DNA of 64,000 nucleotides from Pseudomonadota bacterium. GTDB taxonomy: Bacteria; Pseudomonadota; Alphaproteobacteria; Acetobacterales; Acetobacteraceae. Below, one piece after another: positions 19,495 to 27,370 of the stretch. How positions within the stretch are numbered: the first letter of the stretch is position 1; every line of letters starts with the position of its first letter. The notes under the pieces were generated by a model, which ran no database searches, was not told where the DNA came from, and saw nothing but the letters and a program-made list of their open reading frames with translations. Location: positions 1 through 64,000 of the forward strand of contig JAKBAD010000003.1 of NCBI GenBank assembly GCA_021809435.1. The letters run 5' to 3'. A program made the position numbers and the translations under genes.

Positions 19495-20025
19495 GTGTTC
19501 CACGAGGCCTTCATGCCGTCCTCCGCCCCGCCGCCCGCCTCGGTCGCGCGCCTCGAGCTCGCCAACCGGATTTTCTTCCGGCTCTATCAATGTGCCAACA
19601 TGTTGCATAAAACCGGCACGCGCGCGGTCGCCGAAGATGGCCTGACCACCCAGCAATGGGCGGTCATGGGCGCGCTCTCGCGCACCAAGGCGGCGTCTGG
19701 CATGGCGGTGAACGAGCTGGCCCGCTACCTCATGGTCAGCCGGCAAAATCTCTCCGGCGTGCTCAAGCGTATGGAAGCGGCGGGCCATATCCAAATCGTC
19801 CCCGATTCCCGCGACCGGCGCTCGCGCATCGTGCAAATCACCATTGCCGGCCGCGCCGTCTGGGCCCACAGCGCCCAGCCCAAAATCGCCGCTTATTACG
19901 AGCAGGCCCTGCGGGATTTCTCCCTCTCCGACATGAGCCACACCCTGCATTATTTCATGAAGCTGCTCGACAACATGAAAGAGATCGACGCCACCCAGGG
20001 CGGCGGCGCCGACGATGAGCCCTGA
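19495..20025 (+). CDS. badR: MarR-family transcriptional regulator of cyclohexanecarboxylate genes
   Basis: This 176-residue protein has the MarR winged-helix domain: DGLTTQQWAVMGALS (helices 1-2), NELARYLMVSRQNLSGVLKRME (recognition helix) and DSRDRRSRIVQITIAG (wing). It is divergent from badH, as in R. palustris, where BadR represses the pathway until the 2-keto CoA intermediate appears. The GTG at 19495 has AAGGA 7 bases upstream; an ATG at 19513 is possible. A long C-terminal helical extension after residue 140 is visible. Confidence 0.82.
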   Translation: MFHEAFMPSSAPPPASVARLELANRIFFRLYQCANMLHKTGTRAVAEDGLTTQQWAVMGALSRTKAASGMAVNELARYLMVSRQNLSGVLKRMEAAGHIQIVPDSRDRRSRIVQITIAGRAVWAHSAQPKIAAYYEQALRDFSLSDMSHTLHYFMKLLDNMKEIDATQGGGADDEP

Positions 20026-20034
20026 CCCCGCCGC

Positions 20035-21060
20035 TCAGGGCGTGGGCGCGTAAATATAGAGCGCCAGCGTGCCGGGCACGAAGCGATAATGCGTCCGCCC
20101 CTGCGGGGTGGCGGGGGCGATGGTGGCGGCCACCTTGGCGGTGACCGTGAATAAATCACCGCTCCTGGGGTCCACCGCCAGCGTGCGCGCGCCGGGTTCG
20201 GTGTGCAGCGTCGCCAGCAGTTTCGGCACCGCCGGGCGGGTATCGATCACGCTGATCGTCCCCTCCCCATTGGCCGAGAACGCGCGCTGGCGCACCGGGT
20301 CAAAGGCCGCGCCATCCGTGCCCTTCCCAATGGGCAGCGTCACCATCACCCGCCCGGTCCGTTCATCGAGCACATCCAGGCTGCCGCCCCGGCAGGAGAC
20401 AAAAATCCGTCCCCGCGCCTCATCCAGCGCCAGCCCGGTGGGGGCGAGGCAGCCGGTGGTCGGCCAGCGGGCGGTCACCTGGCGGGTGCGCGTATCCACC
20501 CGCGCCACCTCATTGGCCTCCACCATCGCCACATATAAATTCCCCTGGCCATCGGGGGCAAACGCCTCGGGCGCGCTGCCCAGCGCGATGGTGGGATAGG
20601 CCGTGCGGGTGGCGGGGTTGATTGGCGTCAGCCCGTGCCCATCGCCACCGCTGACAAAAATCGTCCGGCTGGCCGGATCATAAGCCATGCCATCGGCGTC
20701 ATCGAGCACCGGCACGCTGGCCAGCGGCGCCAGGCTGTGGGGGTCAAATACGGTGGCCACGCTCTTGGTGGCGCTATCGGCCCAAATCTCGCCGGTCGCG
20801 GGGTCAAACGCCACGCCGTGGCTGCCGGGCAGCCCGCTCAGCCTGCCCACCACCTGGCGGGTGGCGGGGTTCACCACCAGCTCCTCGGTGCCATGCGAGA
20901 TGAACAGCCGCCCGGTGGGTTTATCGAGCTTGAGATAATCCCATTTGGTCGCCCCGCTCAGCTTCACCACGGCGGCCAGATGATAAAGCGGCTGGGCGGC
21001 GGCGGGCAGGGGGGCGAGCAGCACCGCCAGGGCGGTCAGCGTCTTCAGGGCGTCTTTCAT
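20035..21060 (-). CDS. YncE-like periplasmic beta-propeller protein
   Basis: The 341-residue product starts with a signal peptide (ALKTLTALAVLLAPLPAAAQ) and then consists of about seven repeats with the pattern VDxxTxxVxxxxxxG, for example VNPATRQVVGRL, FDPHSLAPLASVPV and LDERTGRVMVTLPIG. This is the YncE/lactonase-like beta-propeller fold. The ATG at 21060 is chosen because GGGAG lies 8 bases upstream and the signal peptide follows directly; an ATG at 21093 would overlap tonB. It is the last gene after tonB, so a ligand- or metal-handling role for the neighbouring receptor is likely but unproven. Confidence 0.75.
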   Translation of the reverse strand: MKDALKTLTALAVLLAPLPAAAQPLYHLAAVVKLSGATKWDYLKLDKPTGRLFISHGTEELVVNPATRQVVGRLSGLPGSHGVAFDPATGEIWADSATKSVATVFDPHSLAPLASVPVLDDADGMAYDPASRTIFVSGGDGHGLTPINPATRTAYPTIALGSAPEAFAPDGQGNLYVAMVEANEVARVDTRTRQVTARWPTTGCLAPTGLALDEARGRIFVSCRGGSLDVLDERTGRVMVTLPIGKGTDGAAFDPVRQRAFSANGEGTISVIDTRPAVPKLLATLHTEPGARTLAVDPRSGDLFTVTAKVAATIAPATPQGRTHYRFVPGTLALYIYAPTP

Positions 21061-21082
21061 GGGCAAGGCTCCCGTCATCGTG

Positions 21083-21805
21083 TCAGTCGCCATCCACGCT
21101 GGTGGCGGCGGGGCGGAAAATCACCTCGACGGTGACGCTATATGTGCGCCCCGCGAAGCCCTGGGGCGGCAGCGGATAATGCGCCACGCGCGCGGCCAGC
21201 AGGGCGGCCTGGTCGAGCAGGGGGTAGCCGCTGCTGCGCGTGAGCGCGATGCCGGTCACCTGCCCGTCATTATAGGTAAACGTCACCTCGGCGCTGCCGC
21301 CCTGGCCGGTCATTTGCGCGGCCGCCGGATAAACCTGGTTGGCCACCGCCTGCACGGCATCGCGCATCGCCTGGCGAAACAGCCCGAGCTGGTCGGGGCT
21401 GGGGGCGGGCGGCGCGGGCGGCGCGCTGGGGGCGGGGGGGGTCACGGGCGGCGGCGGCGGGGGCGGCGCCACATGTTTGGGCGGCGGCGGCAAATGCCGC
21501 ACCACATGGTGCATGGCGGGCCTGGGCGTCGGCACCGGCTTGGGCGGTGTCACGGGCTTGGGCGGCTGGGGCACGGGCGGCGGCGGCGGGGTCACCGGCT
21601 TTGGCGGGGCGGGCTTGGGCGGCGGCGGGTTTTGTATGGTCAGCTTCACCACGCTGGGCGGGGTGGCGGCGGGCGCGTGGTGCAACACCGGCACCAGCAC
21701 GGCCAAAGCGGCGAATTCGAGCGCCAGCCCCAAGCCAAGGGCGGCCATGAAGCGCCGGCCATCTTGTTCCGGCTCCGGGGTGAGCCACATCGTCGCGTTG
21801 TTCAT
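21083..21805 (-). CDS. tonB: TonB energy-transducing protein
   Basis: This 240-residue protein has one N-terminal membrane anchor (ALGLGLALEFAALAVLVPV, about 22-40), a very proline-rich periplasmic spacer (about 45-140, Pro-Pro-Lys and Pro-Pro-Pro-Val runs), and a C-terminal TonB domain with GSAEVTFTYNDGQVTGIAL and RSSGYPLLDQAAL. It transmits the proton-motive force from ExbBD to an outer-membrane receptor. The ATG at 21805 is preferred to an upstream one because the anchor then has normal spacing. It follows the receptor gene, separated by a strong hairpin. Confidence 0.88.
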   Translation of the reverse strand: MNNATMWLTPEPEQDGRRFMAALGLGLALEFAALAVLVPVLHHAPAATPPSVVKLTIQNPPPPKPAPPKPVTPPPPPVPQPPKPVTPPKPVPTPRPAMHHVVRHLPPPPKHVAPPPPPPPVTPPAPSAPPAPPAPSPDQLGLFRQAMRDAVQAVANQVYPAAAQMTGQGGSAEVTFTYNDGQVTGIALTRSSGYPLLDQAALLAARVAHYPLPPQGFAGRTYSVTVEVIFRPAATSVDGD

Positions 21806-21844
21806 CTTAAAATTTCCGATCAATCCGGCAGCCAGATAGCGCAT

Positions 21845-21870
21845 CGGGGCCCGGTGGAAACCGGGCCCCG
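21845..21870 (-). other. Strong intercistronic hairpin between receptor and tonB genes
   Basis: The arms CGGGGCCCGGT (21845-21855) and ACCGGGCCCCG (21860-21870) form a perfect 11-bp stem closed by a four-base loop. There is no T-tract on either side, so it is not a typical intrinsic terminator. It may protect the upstream receptor message or lower expression of tonB. Confidence 0.6.
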
Positions 21871-21898
21871 ACATATTTCACACAACCGTCACAGGGGT

Positions 21899-24205
21899 TT
21901 AGAAGTTGATAGGCACTTCCAGGTTCACAAAGGCGCTGATGCCGGTGAGGCTGGTATAAGCCAGCTGGTCGCCATTCACGCCAAAATAACCCTGGTCGAA
22001 AATCACCTGCTTGTTGTTGGTCAGGTTATCAACATTCAGCTTCACCTTCACCGGCGTGCGGTTCGGGTCGGCATGGTTGAAGGTGTAAGCCACCGCGAGG
22101 TTGACGACATTGTACGGATCGTACCAGCCGCCAGGAGACTTCCCAACCGCCGGGCTGTTGGCATAGGGGTTGGTGGCGGTCGTACCCGTGCCGCCATTGC
22201 CCGAATACTCGCCGCCCGTCCACTGATCCATGATCGAGGCGTAGAGGCCATCCTTGTCATAGATCAGGCCGAAATTGGCCGTACCCTGCGGGGCCTGGGC
22301 CACATAGTCCTTGGTGCCGGTCTGGAAGGCCTCATTATAGCCGGCATTGGCGAACGCGGTCAGGCCATAGCCCAGCGTATAAGCCGCCTCACCCTCGATG
22401 CCGCGATAAATCACGCCACCAATGTTGGTGTAGTAGCTGTTGGGCCCGGCCGAGACCTTCTGCATGTAGTTCTGGAAGTGGATGTTATAAACATCCGCCG
22501 AGAGCGCCAGATTCTGGTTCTGATACGTGCCGCCGGCCTGGAAGTTGATCGTGGTCTCAGGCTTGAAATTGCTGTTCGACGGGTTGGGGATGTAGAGAAT
22601 CTTCATGTTGGGCGCCAGAAAGCCTTCGGCCGCCTGCGCATACACCGTGAAGTTCGGGTTGAAGGCATAGCGCACTTCGGCGCTCGGCAGCAGCTTGCCC
22701 CAGGTATGGTCATAGCCCAGCGCGGTCTGCGTGCCCTGGTTATAAGGCGCGTCCATGGTCCGGCGGAACATGCTGTATTTCACGCCCGCGGTCAGGGTCA
22801 GCCCGTCAATCGGCTTCCAGTCGATCTGGCCATAAGGCTGCAAGGTGTAGAGCTGGTTATGCTGCAAACGGTCGATCTGGCCGTAATTGCCCGGCGTGGG
22901 CGAGGGATAGCCCGTATAGTTGGGCAAAATGCCCTGGCCGGCCACATACACATACTCGCCCTGGAAGCGGGTATTATACTGCCAGTCATACCACAAACCG
23001 GTCTTCACATCGCCAAACGACAGGTTCTTCTGCAAACGCTGAATGGTGCCGAACGAGCGGTAAGCCATCTCCATTTGCTGCAACGGCACGCCCGAGACGA
23101 TGGTGCCGGTGGTGGTCACCACATTCCCCGCGATGATGCCCTGCGTCGGATCAACGCCGTTCATGCCACGGTGATCATAAGCATAGGTGTAGAGCTTGCC
23201 GTCATAGAGCCAGCCATTGCCGAAATTCGACTGCAGGTCGATATATTCCATATCGGTGGTGATATGGTCGGTGTTATACTTATAATAGCCCTGGCTGGTC
23301 GGGTCGGTGCTGTTGCCGTAATCGCTGCCATACATCGCCATCTGCGCGGCGGTGGCGCCGGTGTCGAAGCTCTGGAACAGCTTGTTATAATCAACCATCA
23401 CGGTCACGACCGTGCCGGCATTCACCGGAACCATCACCTTGCCAAAGAAGTTCGAGCGTTCCTGCGGCGTGTTGGTCTTGCCGCCATTGCTCTGCATATG
23501 CTCGGCGTCAATCACCGCCGAGGTGCCGTTGGCGCTCTGGATCGAGCCGGTATTGAGCGTCACGCCGCCAATATTGGTATCCCACGAACCCCATTCGCCA
23601 TAAGGCGTCACGCTGCGCTGCGCGCTCGGGTCGATCGTGCGGATCGACATGGTGCCGCCAAAGGTCGCATCGCCCACCGTCTCGGCGGTGCCCGGACCAC
23701 GGTCGATGATCATCTGGCCGATCTGGTGCGCGGCGAAGAACGAGGTCGAGTGGTGGGTGAAGTCGTTGGAATCACCAAAGGGAATGCCATCGAACGTGAC
23801 ATTGTACTGGCCATCCTGGAAGCCGCGCAGCACGGGGCCGTTCGATTCCTGCAGACCCGGACCATTGGGATCGATCGTCGAAACCGACGGCGTGAGGCGC
23901 GCGATATCGGCGAAGCTCTCCGTGCCCGTGGTCATGTTGGAGATGGTGTTGTGCGTCACCTGCGAGGTCGGCTGCGACGAGTTCAGCGGCGCTTTCGAGG
24001 GCGCCTCATAAGGCGCGGTGCCCGGCGTATGCACCAGATCAGCCGCCGCGCCCGTCGCCGTCGCCAGCACCGAGCCAAGATCGAGATTGACCGGCGCGTC
24101 GGACACGGTCTGCGCCACGGCGGGCGCCGCCGCCAGGCTCAGCGCCAGCGCCAGCGGCGAGCAGGCGCGCACGAGCACGCGCCGGCGTGTGAAACGATAT
24201 CGCAT
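21899..24205 (-). CDS. TonB-dependent outer-membrane receptor
   Basis: A 768-residue receptor that imports a large nutrient across the outer membrane. It starts with a signal peptide ending in AAAPAVAQ. The plug domain has TESFADIARLTPSVSTID and QDGQYNVTFDGIPFGDSND (about 100-165); the rest is a 22-strand barrel ending in FVNLEVPINF with the terminal aromatic residue. GGGAG precedes the ATG at 24205. Substrate is not evident from sequence; no siderophore or cobalamin gene is adjacent. The company of its own tonB, exbB and exbD suggests a dedicated system. Confidence 0.88.
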   Translation of the reverse strand: MRYRFTRRRVLVRACSPLALALSLAAAPAVAQTVSDAPVNLDLGSVLATATGAAADLVHTPGTAPYEAPSKAPLNSSQPTSQVTHNTISNMTTGTESFADIARLTPSVSTIDPNGPGLQESNGPVLRGFQDGQYNVTFDGIPFGDSNDFTHHSTSFFAAHQIGQMIIDRGPGTAETVGDATFGGTMSIRTIDPSAQRSVTPYGEWGSWDTNIGGVTLNTGSIQSANGTSAVIDAEHMQSNGGKTNTPQERSNFFGKVMVPVNAGTVVTVMVDYNKLFQSFDTGATAAQMAMYGSDYGNSTDPTSQGYYKYNTDHITTDMEYIDLQSNFGNGWLYDGKLYTYAYDHRGMNGVDPTQGIIAGNVVTTTGTIVSGVPLQQMEMAYRSFGTIQRLQKNLSFGDVKTGLWYDWQYNTRFQGEYVYVAGQGILPNYTGYPSPTPGNYGQIDRLQHNQLYTLQPYGQIDWKPIDGLTLTAGVKYSMFRRTMDAPYNQGTQTALGYDHTWGKLLPSAEVRYAFNPNFTVYAQAAEGFLAPNMKILYIPNPSNSNFKPETTINFQAGGTYQNQNLALSADVYNIHFQNYMQKVSAGPNSYYTNIGGVIYRGIEGEAAYTLGYGLTAFANAGYNEAFQTGTKDYVAQAPQGTANFGLIYDKDGLYASIMDQWTGGEYSGNGGTGTTATNPYANSPAVGKSPGGWYDPYNVVNLAVAYTFNHADPNRTPVKVKLNVDNLTNNKQVIFDQGYFGVNGDQLAYTSLTGISAFVNLEVPINF

Positions 24206-24265
24206 GAAAGACTCCCAGTTATAAAAAGCAACCACCCTGTCAGAGGTTCGCTGGGCTGGGCCTTA

Positions 24266-24294
24266 TCTTAAATTTTGGAAAAATACTGTTACAA
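24266..24294 (-). promoter_or_regulatory. Possible promoter of the receptor gene
   Basis: On the minus strand TTGTAA (24289-24294) and TTAAGA (24266-24271) are separated by 17 bases, a sigma-70-like arrangement in an AT-rich gap just downstream of the exbD terminator. No clear Fur box could be recognised. Confidence 0.35.
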
Positions 24295-24360
24295 CTCGGC
24301 GAAATAAATCTTAAACTTCCAAGACAGCGTCAATAATATTCAACACTCACCCAAAACAAA

Positions 24361-24391
24361 AAACGCCCGCCTCTCCAAGAGGCGGGCGTTT
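24361..24391 (-). terminator. Rho-independent terminator after exbD
   Basis: AAACGCCCGCCTCT (24361-24374) and AGAGGCGGGCGTTT (24378-24391) form a perfect 14-bp stem with a three-base loop. On the minus strand a T-rich tract follows. It separates exbB-exbD from the receptor gene, implying independent transcription of the two halves. Confidence 0.88.
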
Positions 24392-24412
24392 TACTCAGCT
24401 CATAATTTTTTT

Positions 24413-24820
24413 TTACGAGCCGCTGGCCGGCTGCGCGGCAATCCCCACATCGCTCACCCCGGCCTTGCGCGCGTCATCAATCACATTCATGAATTTCTGA
24501 AACGGCGTGGTCTTATCAGTGGCAATCGTCAGCTCAACCTTGCTCGGGTCGCCGCTGGCCTGAAACAGCGCCACCAGCTGGGCGTCGGTCATGGTCTGGC
24601 CCTTCACCTGAATGGTGCCGTCGGGCAGCACATTCACCGTGATCTTGGGATGCGGCAGATCGACGGACTGGCTGGAGGTCGGCAGTTGCAGGCTCACCCC
24701 GGCATCGGGAATCATCTGCAACGTGACGATGACGAAAAACACCAGCAGGAACAGCATCACGTCGATCATCGGAATGATCTCGATGCGGGCCTTGCGGTAT
24801 TCGAAATAGCGCATCTTCAT
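24413..24820 (-). CDS. exbD: ExbD/TolR-family biopolymer transport protein
   Basis: The 135-residue protein has a short cytoplasmic start (YFEYRKARIEI), one transmembrane helix (IPMIDVMLFLLVFFVIVT) with the conserved aspartate that carries protons at about residue 20, and a periplasmic domain ending in DDARKAGVSDVGIAAQ. It forms the proton-driven motor with ExbB. It lies 6 bp downstream of exbB and is followed by a strong terminator. Confidence 0.9.
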   Translation of the reverse strand: MKMRYFEYRKARIEIIPMIDVMLFLLVFFVIVTLQMIPDAGVSLQLPTSSQSVDLPHPKITVNVLPDGTIQVKGQTMTDAQLVALFQASGDPSKVELTIATDKTTPFQKFMNVIDDARKAGVSDVGIAAQPASGS

Positions 24821-24826
24821 GGTGGC

Positions 24827-25510
24827 TCAGGCTTCCACGAAGGCCATGCCATGGGCGGCGGGTTGGGCGGCGGCGCCATGGGTGGCAAGGTTGGGCGCGC
24901 CATCGGTGCGGTTGACAATCAGCATCTTCATGCAATCGAGCTGATGCAGCACATGGCGCACCTGGTTCGAGAGCGCATTGAACCCGGTCAGCCCGAGCAT
25001 GGCGATGAAAATACCAAACGCCGTGGCCACCAGCGCGTCGGCGACGCCGCCGGTCACCTCGGCGGGGGCATGGCCGGGCTGGGCCAGCACGTTAAAGGCA
25101 TGGAACATGCCAATAATGGTGCCAAACAGCCCGAGCAGCGGGGCCAGCGTCACCACGGTGTCCAGCATCCACAGCCGGCGATCGAGCCTGGGCGCCACCA
25201 GCATCACCGTTTCATCCAGCCGGTTGGCCATGGCGTCCGTGCTCACCATGCCCACATGGCGCGCGGCCATATCGAGCAGCGCGGCCTCGGGCAGGTTCCC
25301 CGCCTTGTCGCGCAGGCGGGCCAGCTCGCCCGCGCCCAGCGTCGGCGCGGCGGTGGTGGCGTTGATAATCGAGGCGCCATGCAAAATAGTGCTGCGCAGC
25401 GACCAGAAGCGGTCAATCATGACCCCCAGCGCCACCACGAGCAGCCCCGCCAGCACATACAGCACGCCGTCTGAATAATCGGCGAGATAAATAATATAAT
25501 TGATCGACAA
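24827..25510 (-). CDS. exbB: ExbB/TolQ-family proton channel protein
   Basis: This 227-residue membrane protein has three hydrophobic segments: residues about 11-30, then VTLAPLLGLFGTIIGMFHAF (120-140) and VADALVATAFGIFIAMLGLTGF (155-178), as in MotA/TolQ/ExbB proteins. The start is a TTG at 25510; it is supported by AAGGAG 8 bases upstream and the absence of a better ATG. With ExbD it powers TonB. No in-window promoter is obvious in the 76 bp to the LysR gene. Confidence 0.88.
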   Translation of the reverse strand: MSINYIIYLADYSDGVLYVLAGLLVVALGVMIDRFWSLRSTILHGASIINATTAAPTLGAGELARLRDKAGNLPEAALLDMAARHVGMVSTDAMANRLDETVMLVAPRLDRRLWMLDTVVTLAPLLGLFGTIIGMFHAFNVLAQPGHAPAEVTGGVADALVATAFGIFIAMLGLTGFNALSNQVRHVLHQLDCMKMLIVNRTDGAPNLATHGAAAQPAAHGMAFVEA

Positions 25511-25586
25511 GACACACTCCTTCGGCTGAGCGCCCGTTAGCGCACCCAGCCCCCGCGCAGTGTGATAGATTAATGACTTTTGCGTT

Positions 25587-26480
25587 TCATTCCGGTGGCA
25601 CGCCCGTGGTCAGCAGCGGCGCGGCGGCGCGCATCTGCCCCGCCACCGCCTCCGCCACCGCCCGGATTCGCGCCACATCGCGTGTGTCTTGGTGCTGCAC
25701 CAGCCATAATTCGCGACTGGGCAGGGGGGGCGAGTCCAGCCGCGCCAGCCCGGTTCCGGCGGCCACATGGTGGCCCAGCGCGGCAATGCCCAGCCCGGCC
25801 CGCGCGGCGGCCAGCTGGCTGGCGCGGTCATCGGTGCGCAGCGCCACGGCGGCGCGTGGCGCCATCGCGGCCAGCGCGTCGCTTTCGGCATAAACCCCGC
25901 TCTCATCACGCGCGAGTATAAGCCGGTGCCCCGTGCCATCGCCTCCGCCCGGCGCGCCATGCGCCGCCAGATAGGCCGGGCTCGCATACAGCCCGAACGA
26001 CACCGCCCCCACCCGCCGCCCAACCAGAGACCGCCCGCGCGGCCGCGCCAGTCGCAGCGCCAGATCCGCCTCGCGCGCCGCCAGCGAGAGCGTGCGGTCA
26101 TCCTCGATCAGTTCGACCACAATGCCCGGATAGCGCGCCGCCAGCCCGGCCAGGGCGGGCATCAGCAGCGCGCCGGCGAAATCGCTCACCGTGGTCAGCC
26201 GCACCACCCCCTCCAGCCGCACATCGCGCCCGCTCACCGCCCGCGCGGCGGCCAGCGCGGCGGTTTCCATGTGTTCCACCTCGGCGCGCGCGGCCTCCCC
26301 GGCGGCGGTCAGCCGCAGCCCGCGCGGCGTGCGTTCCAAAAGCCGCACCCCGGCCTTGTCCTCCAGCGCCGCCAGCCGCCGCCCCATGGTCGATTGCCGC
26401 ACCCCCAGCCGCCGCGCCGCCCCCGAGAGCGTACCCTCGCGCGCAATGGCCAGAAAACTCCGCAGCGCCTCCCAGTCCAT
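25587..26480 (-). CDS. LysR-family transcriptional regulator
   Basis: A 297-residue regulator with the N-terminal helix-turn-helix WEALRSFLAIAREGTLSGAARRLGVRQSTMGRRLAALE (described by its ends, residues 3-40) and a C-terminal periplasmic-binding-like effector domain. The ATG at 26480 is preferred because GGAGG lies 5-6 bases upstream; four in-frame ATGs exist further upstream. It is divergent from the dioxygenase gene with a 97-bp AT-rich gap, the usual layout for a LysR regulator and its target. It ends with the other LysR hallmark, an effector domain containing GRRVGAVSFGLYASPAYLA. Confidence 0.85.
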   Translation of the reverse strand: MDWEALRSFLAIAREGTLSGAARRLGVRQSTMGRRLAALEDKAGVRLLERTPRGLRLTAAGEAARAEVEHMETAALAAARAVSGRDVRLEGVVRLTTVSDFAGALLMPALAGLAARYPGIVVELIEDDRTLSLAAREADLALRLARPRGRSLVGRRVGAVSFGLYASPAYLAAHGAPGGGDGTGHRLILARDESGVYAESDALAAMAPRAAVALRTDDRASQLAAARAGLGIAALGHHVAAGTGLARLDSPPLPSRELWLVQHQDTRDVARIRAVAEAVAGQMRAAAPLLTTGVPPE

Positions 26481-26577
26481 CCCCGCCTCCATGCGAAAAC
26501 GCATAATCATAACCAAAATTTTGCCAGTTAACCACCAATCACCGCATGGCTAAATAAACCGTGAAAGGACCACCGAA

Positions 26578-27369
26578 ATGACCCTCCCCAGCCTGTTCGT
26601 GAGCCATGGCTCGCCCATGATCGCCCTCACCCCCACCCCGGCGCACGACTTCCTGGCCGGCCTTGCCGCCAGCCTGCCCAGGCCGCGCGCCATCCTGGTC
26701 GTCTCCGCCCATTGGGAGACCCAAGCCCCCGCCCTCACAGCGGTCGCGCAAAACGCCACGATTCACGATTTTTTCGGCTTCCCGCGCCCGCTCTATCAGC
26801 TGCGCTATCCCGCCCCCGGCGATGCCGCGCTCGCGCAAGCCATCGCCACCCGCCTGGCTGGCGCGGGCTTCCCCGCCACGCTCGACACCGCCCGCGGCCT
26901 CGATCACGGCGCCTGGGTGCCCCTGCGGCTGGCCTGGCCGGAGGCCAACATCCCCGTGCTCCAGCTTTCCGTGCAAAGCCATCTCGGCCCGGCTCATGCC
27001 TACGAGGTCGGCCTGGCCCTGGCGCCGCTGCGCGATGAGGGCGTGCTCATCATCGGCTCGGGCAGCTTCACCCACGATCTGCGCCGCTTCCGTGGCCAGC
27101 CCGTCACCGCCCCCGAATCCCCCGACGTCACCGCCTTCTCCGCCTGGATGCACGACGCCCTGACCCGCGCCGATGTGCCCGCCCTGCTGGCCTATCGCCG
27201 CCTCGCCCCCTTCGCCGCCGATGAACACCCGACCGAGGAACATCTCCTGCCCCTCTTCACCGCCCTGGGCGCGGGCGGCCCCATCGCGCGCCGCCTGCAC
27301 AGCTCCACCGAGCACGCCATCCTGCGCATGGATGCCTACGGCTTCGGCCTCCCCGCCGGCGCGGCCTAA
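26578..27369 (+). CDS. Extradiol ring-cleavage dioxygenase, DODA/LigB (YgiD) family
   Basis: This 263-residue protein matches the 4,5-DOPA extradiol dioxygenase family. The metal ligand histidines are in FVSHGSPM (about residue 10), VVSAHWE (about 45) and LDHGAWVPLRL (about 105), and GSGSFTHDLRR is near 165. Members cleave catechols such as DOPA or caffeate using Fe or Zn. AAAGGA precedes the ATG. It is probably controlled by the divergent LysR gene. Its stop is only one base from the stop of the convergent EF-G-like gene. Confidence 0.85.
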   Translation: MTLPSLFVSHGSPMIALTPTPAHDFLAGLAASLPRPRAILVVSAHWETQAPALTAVAQNATIHDFFGFPRPLYQLRYPAPGDAALAQAIATRLAGAGFPATLDTARGLDHGAWVPLRLAWPEANIPVLQLSVQSHLGPAHAYEVGLALAPLRDEGVLIIGSGSFTHDLRRFRGQPVTAPESPDVTAFSAWMHDALTRADVPALLAYRRLAPFAADEHPTEEHLLPLFTALGAGGPIARRLHSSTEHAILRMDAYGFGLPAGAA

Positions 27370-27370
27370 A

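Noticed and set aside
21059-24271. Open frame of 1070 codons on the plus strand opposite tonB and the receptor gene
   Set aside because: Its translation is rich in His, Arg and Gly without any family motif, and both opposite-strand genes have clear domains and signal peptides. Long antisense frames are expected at this GC content.
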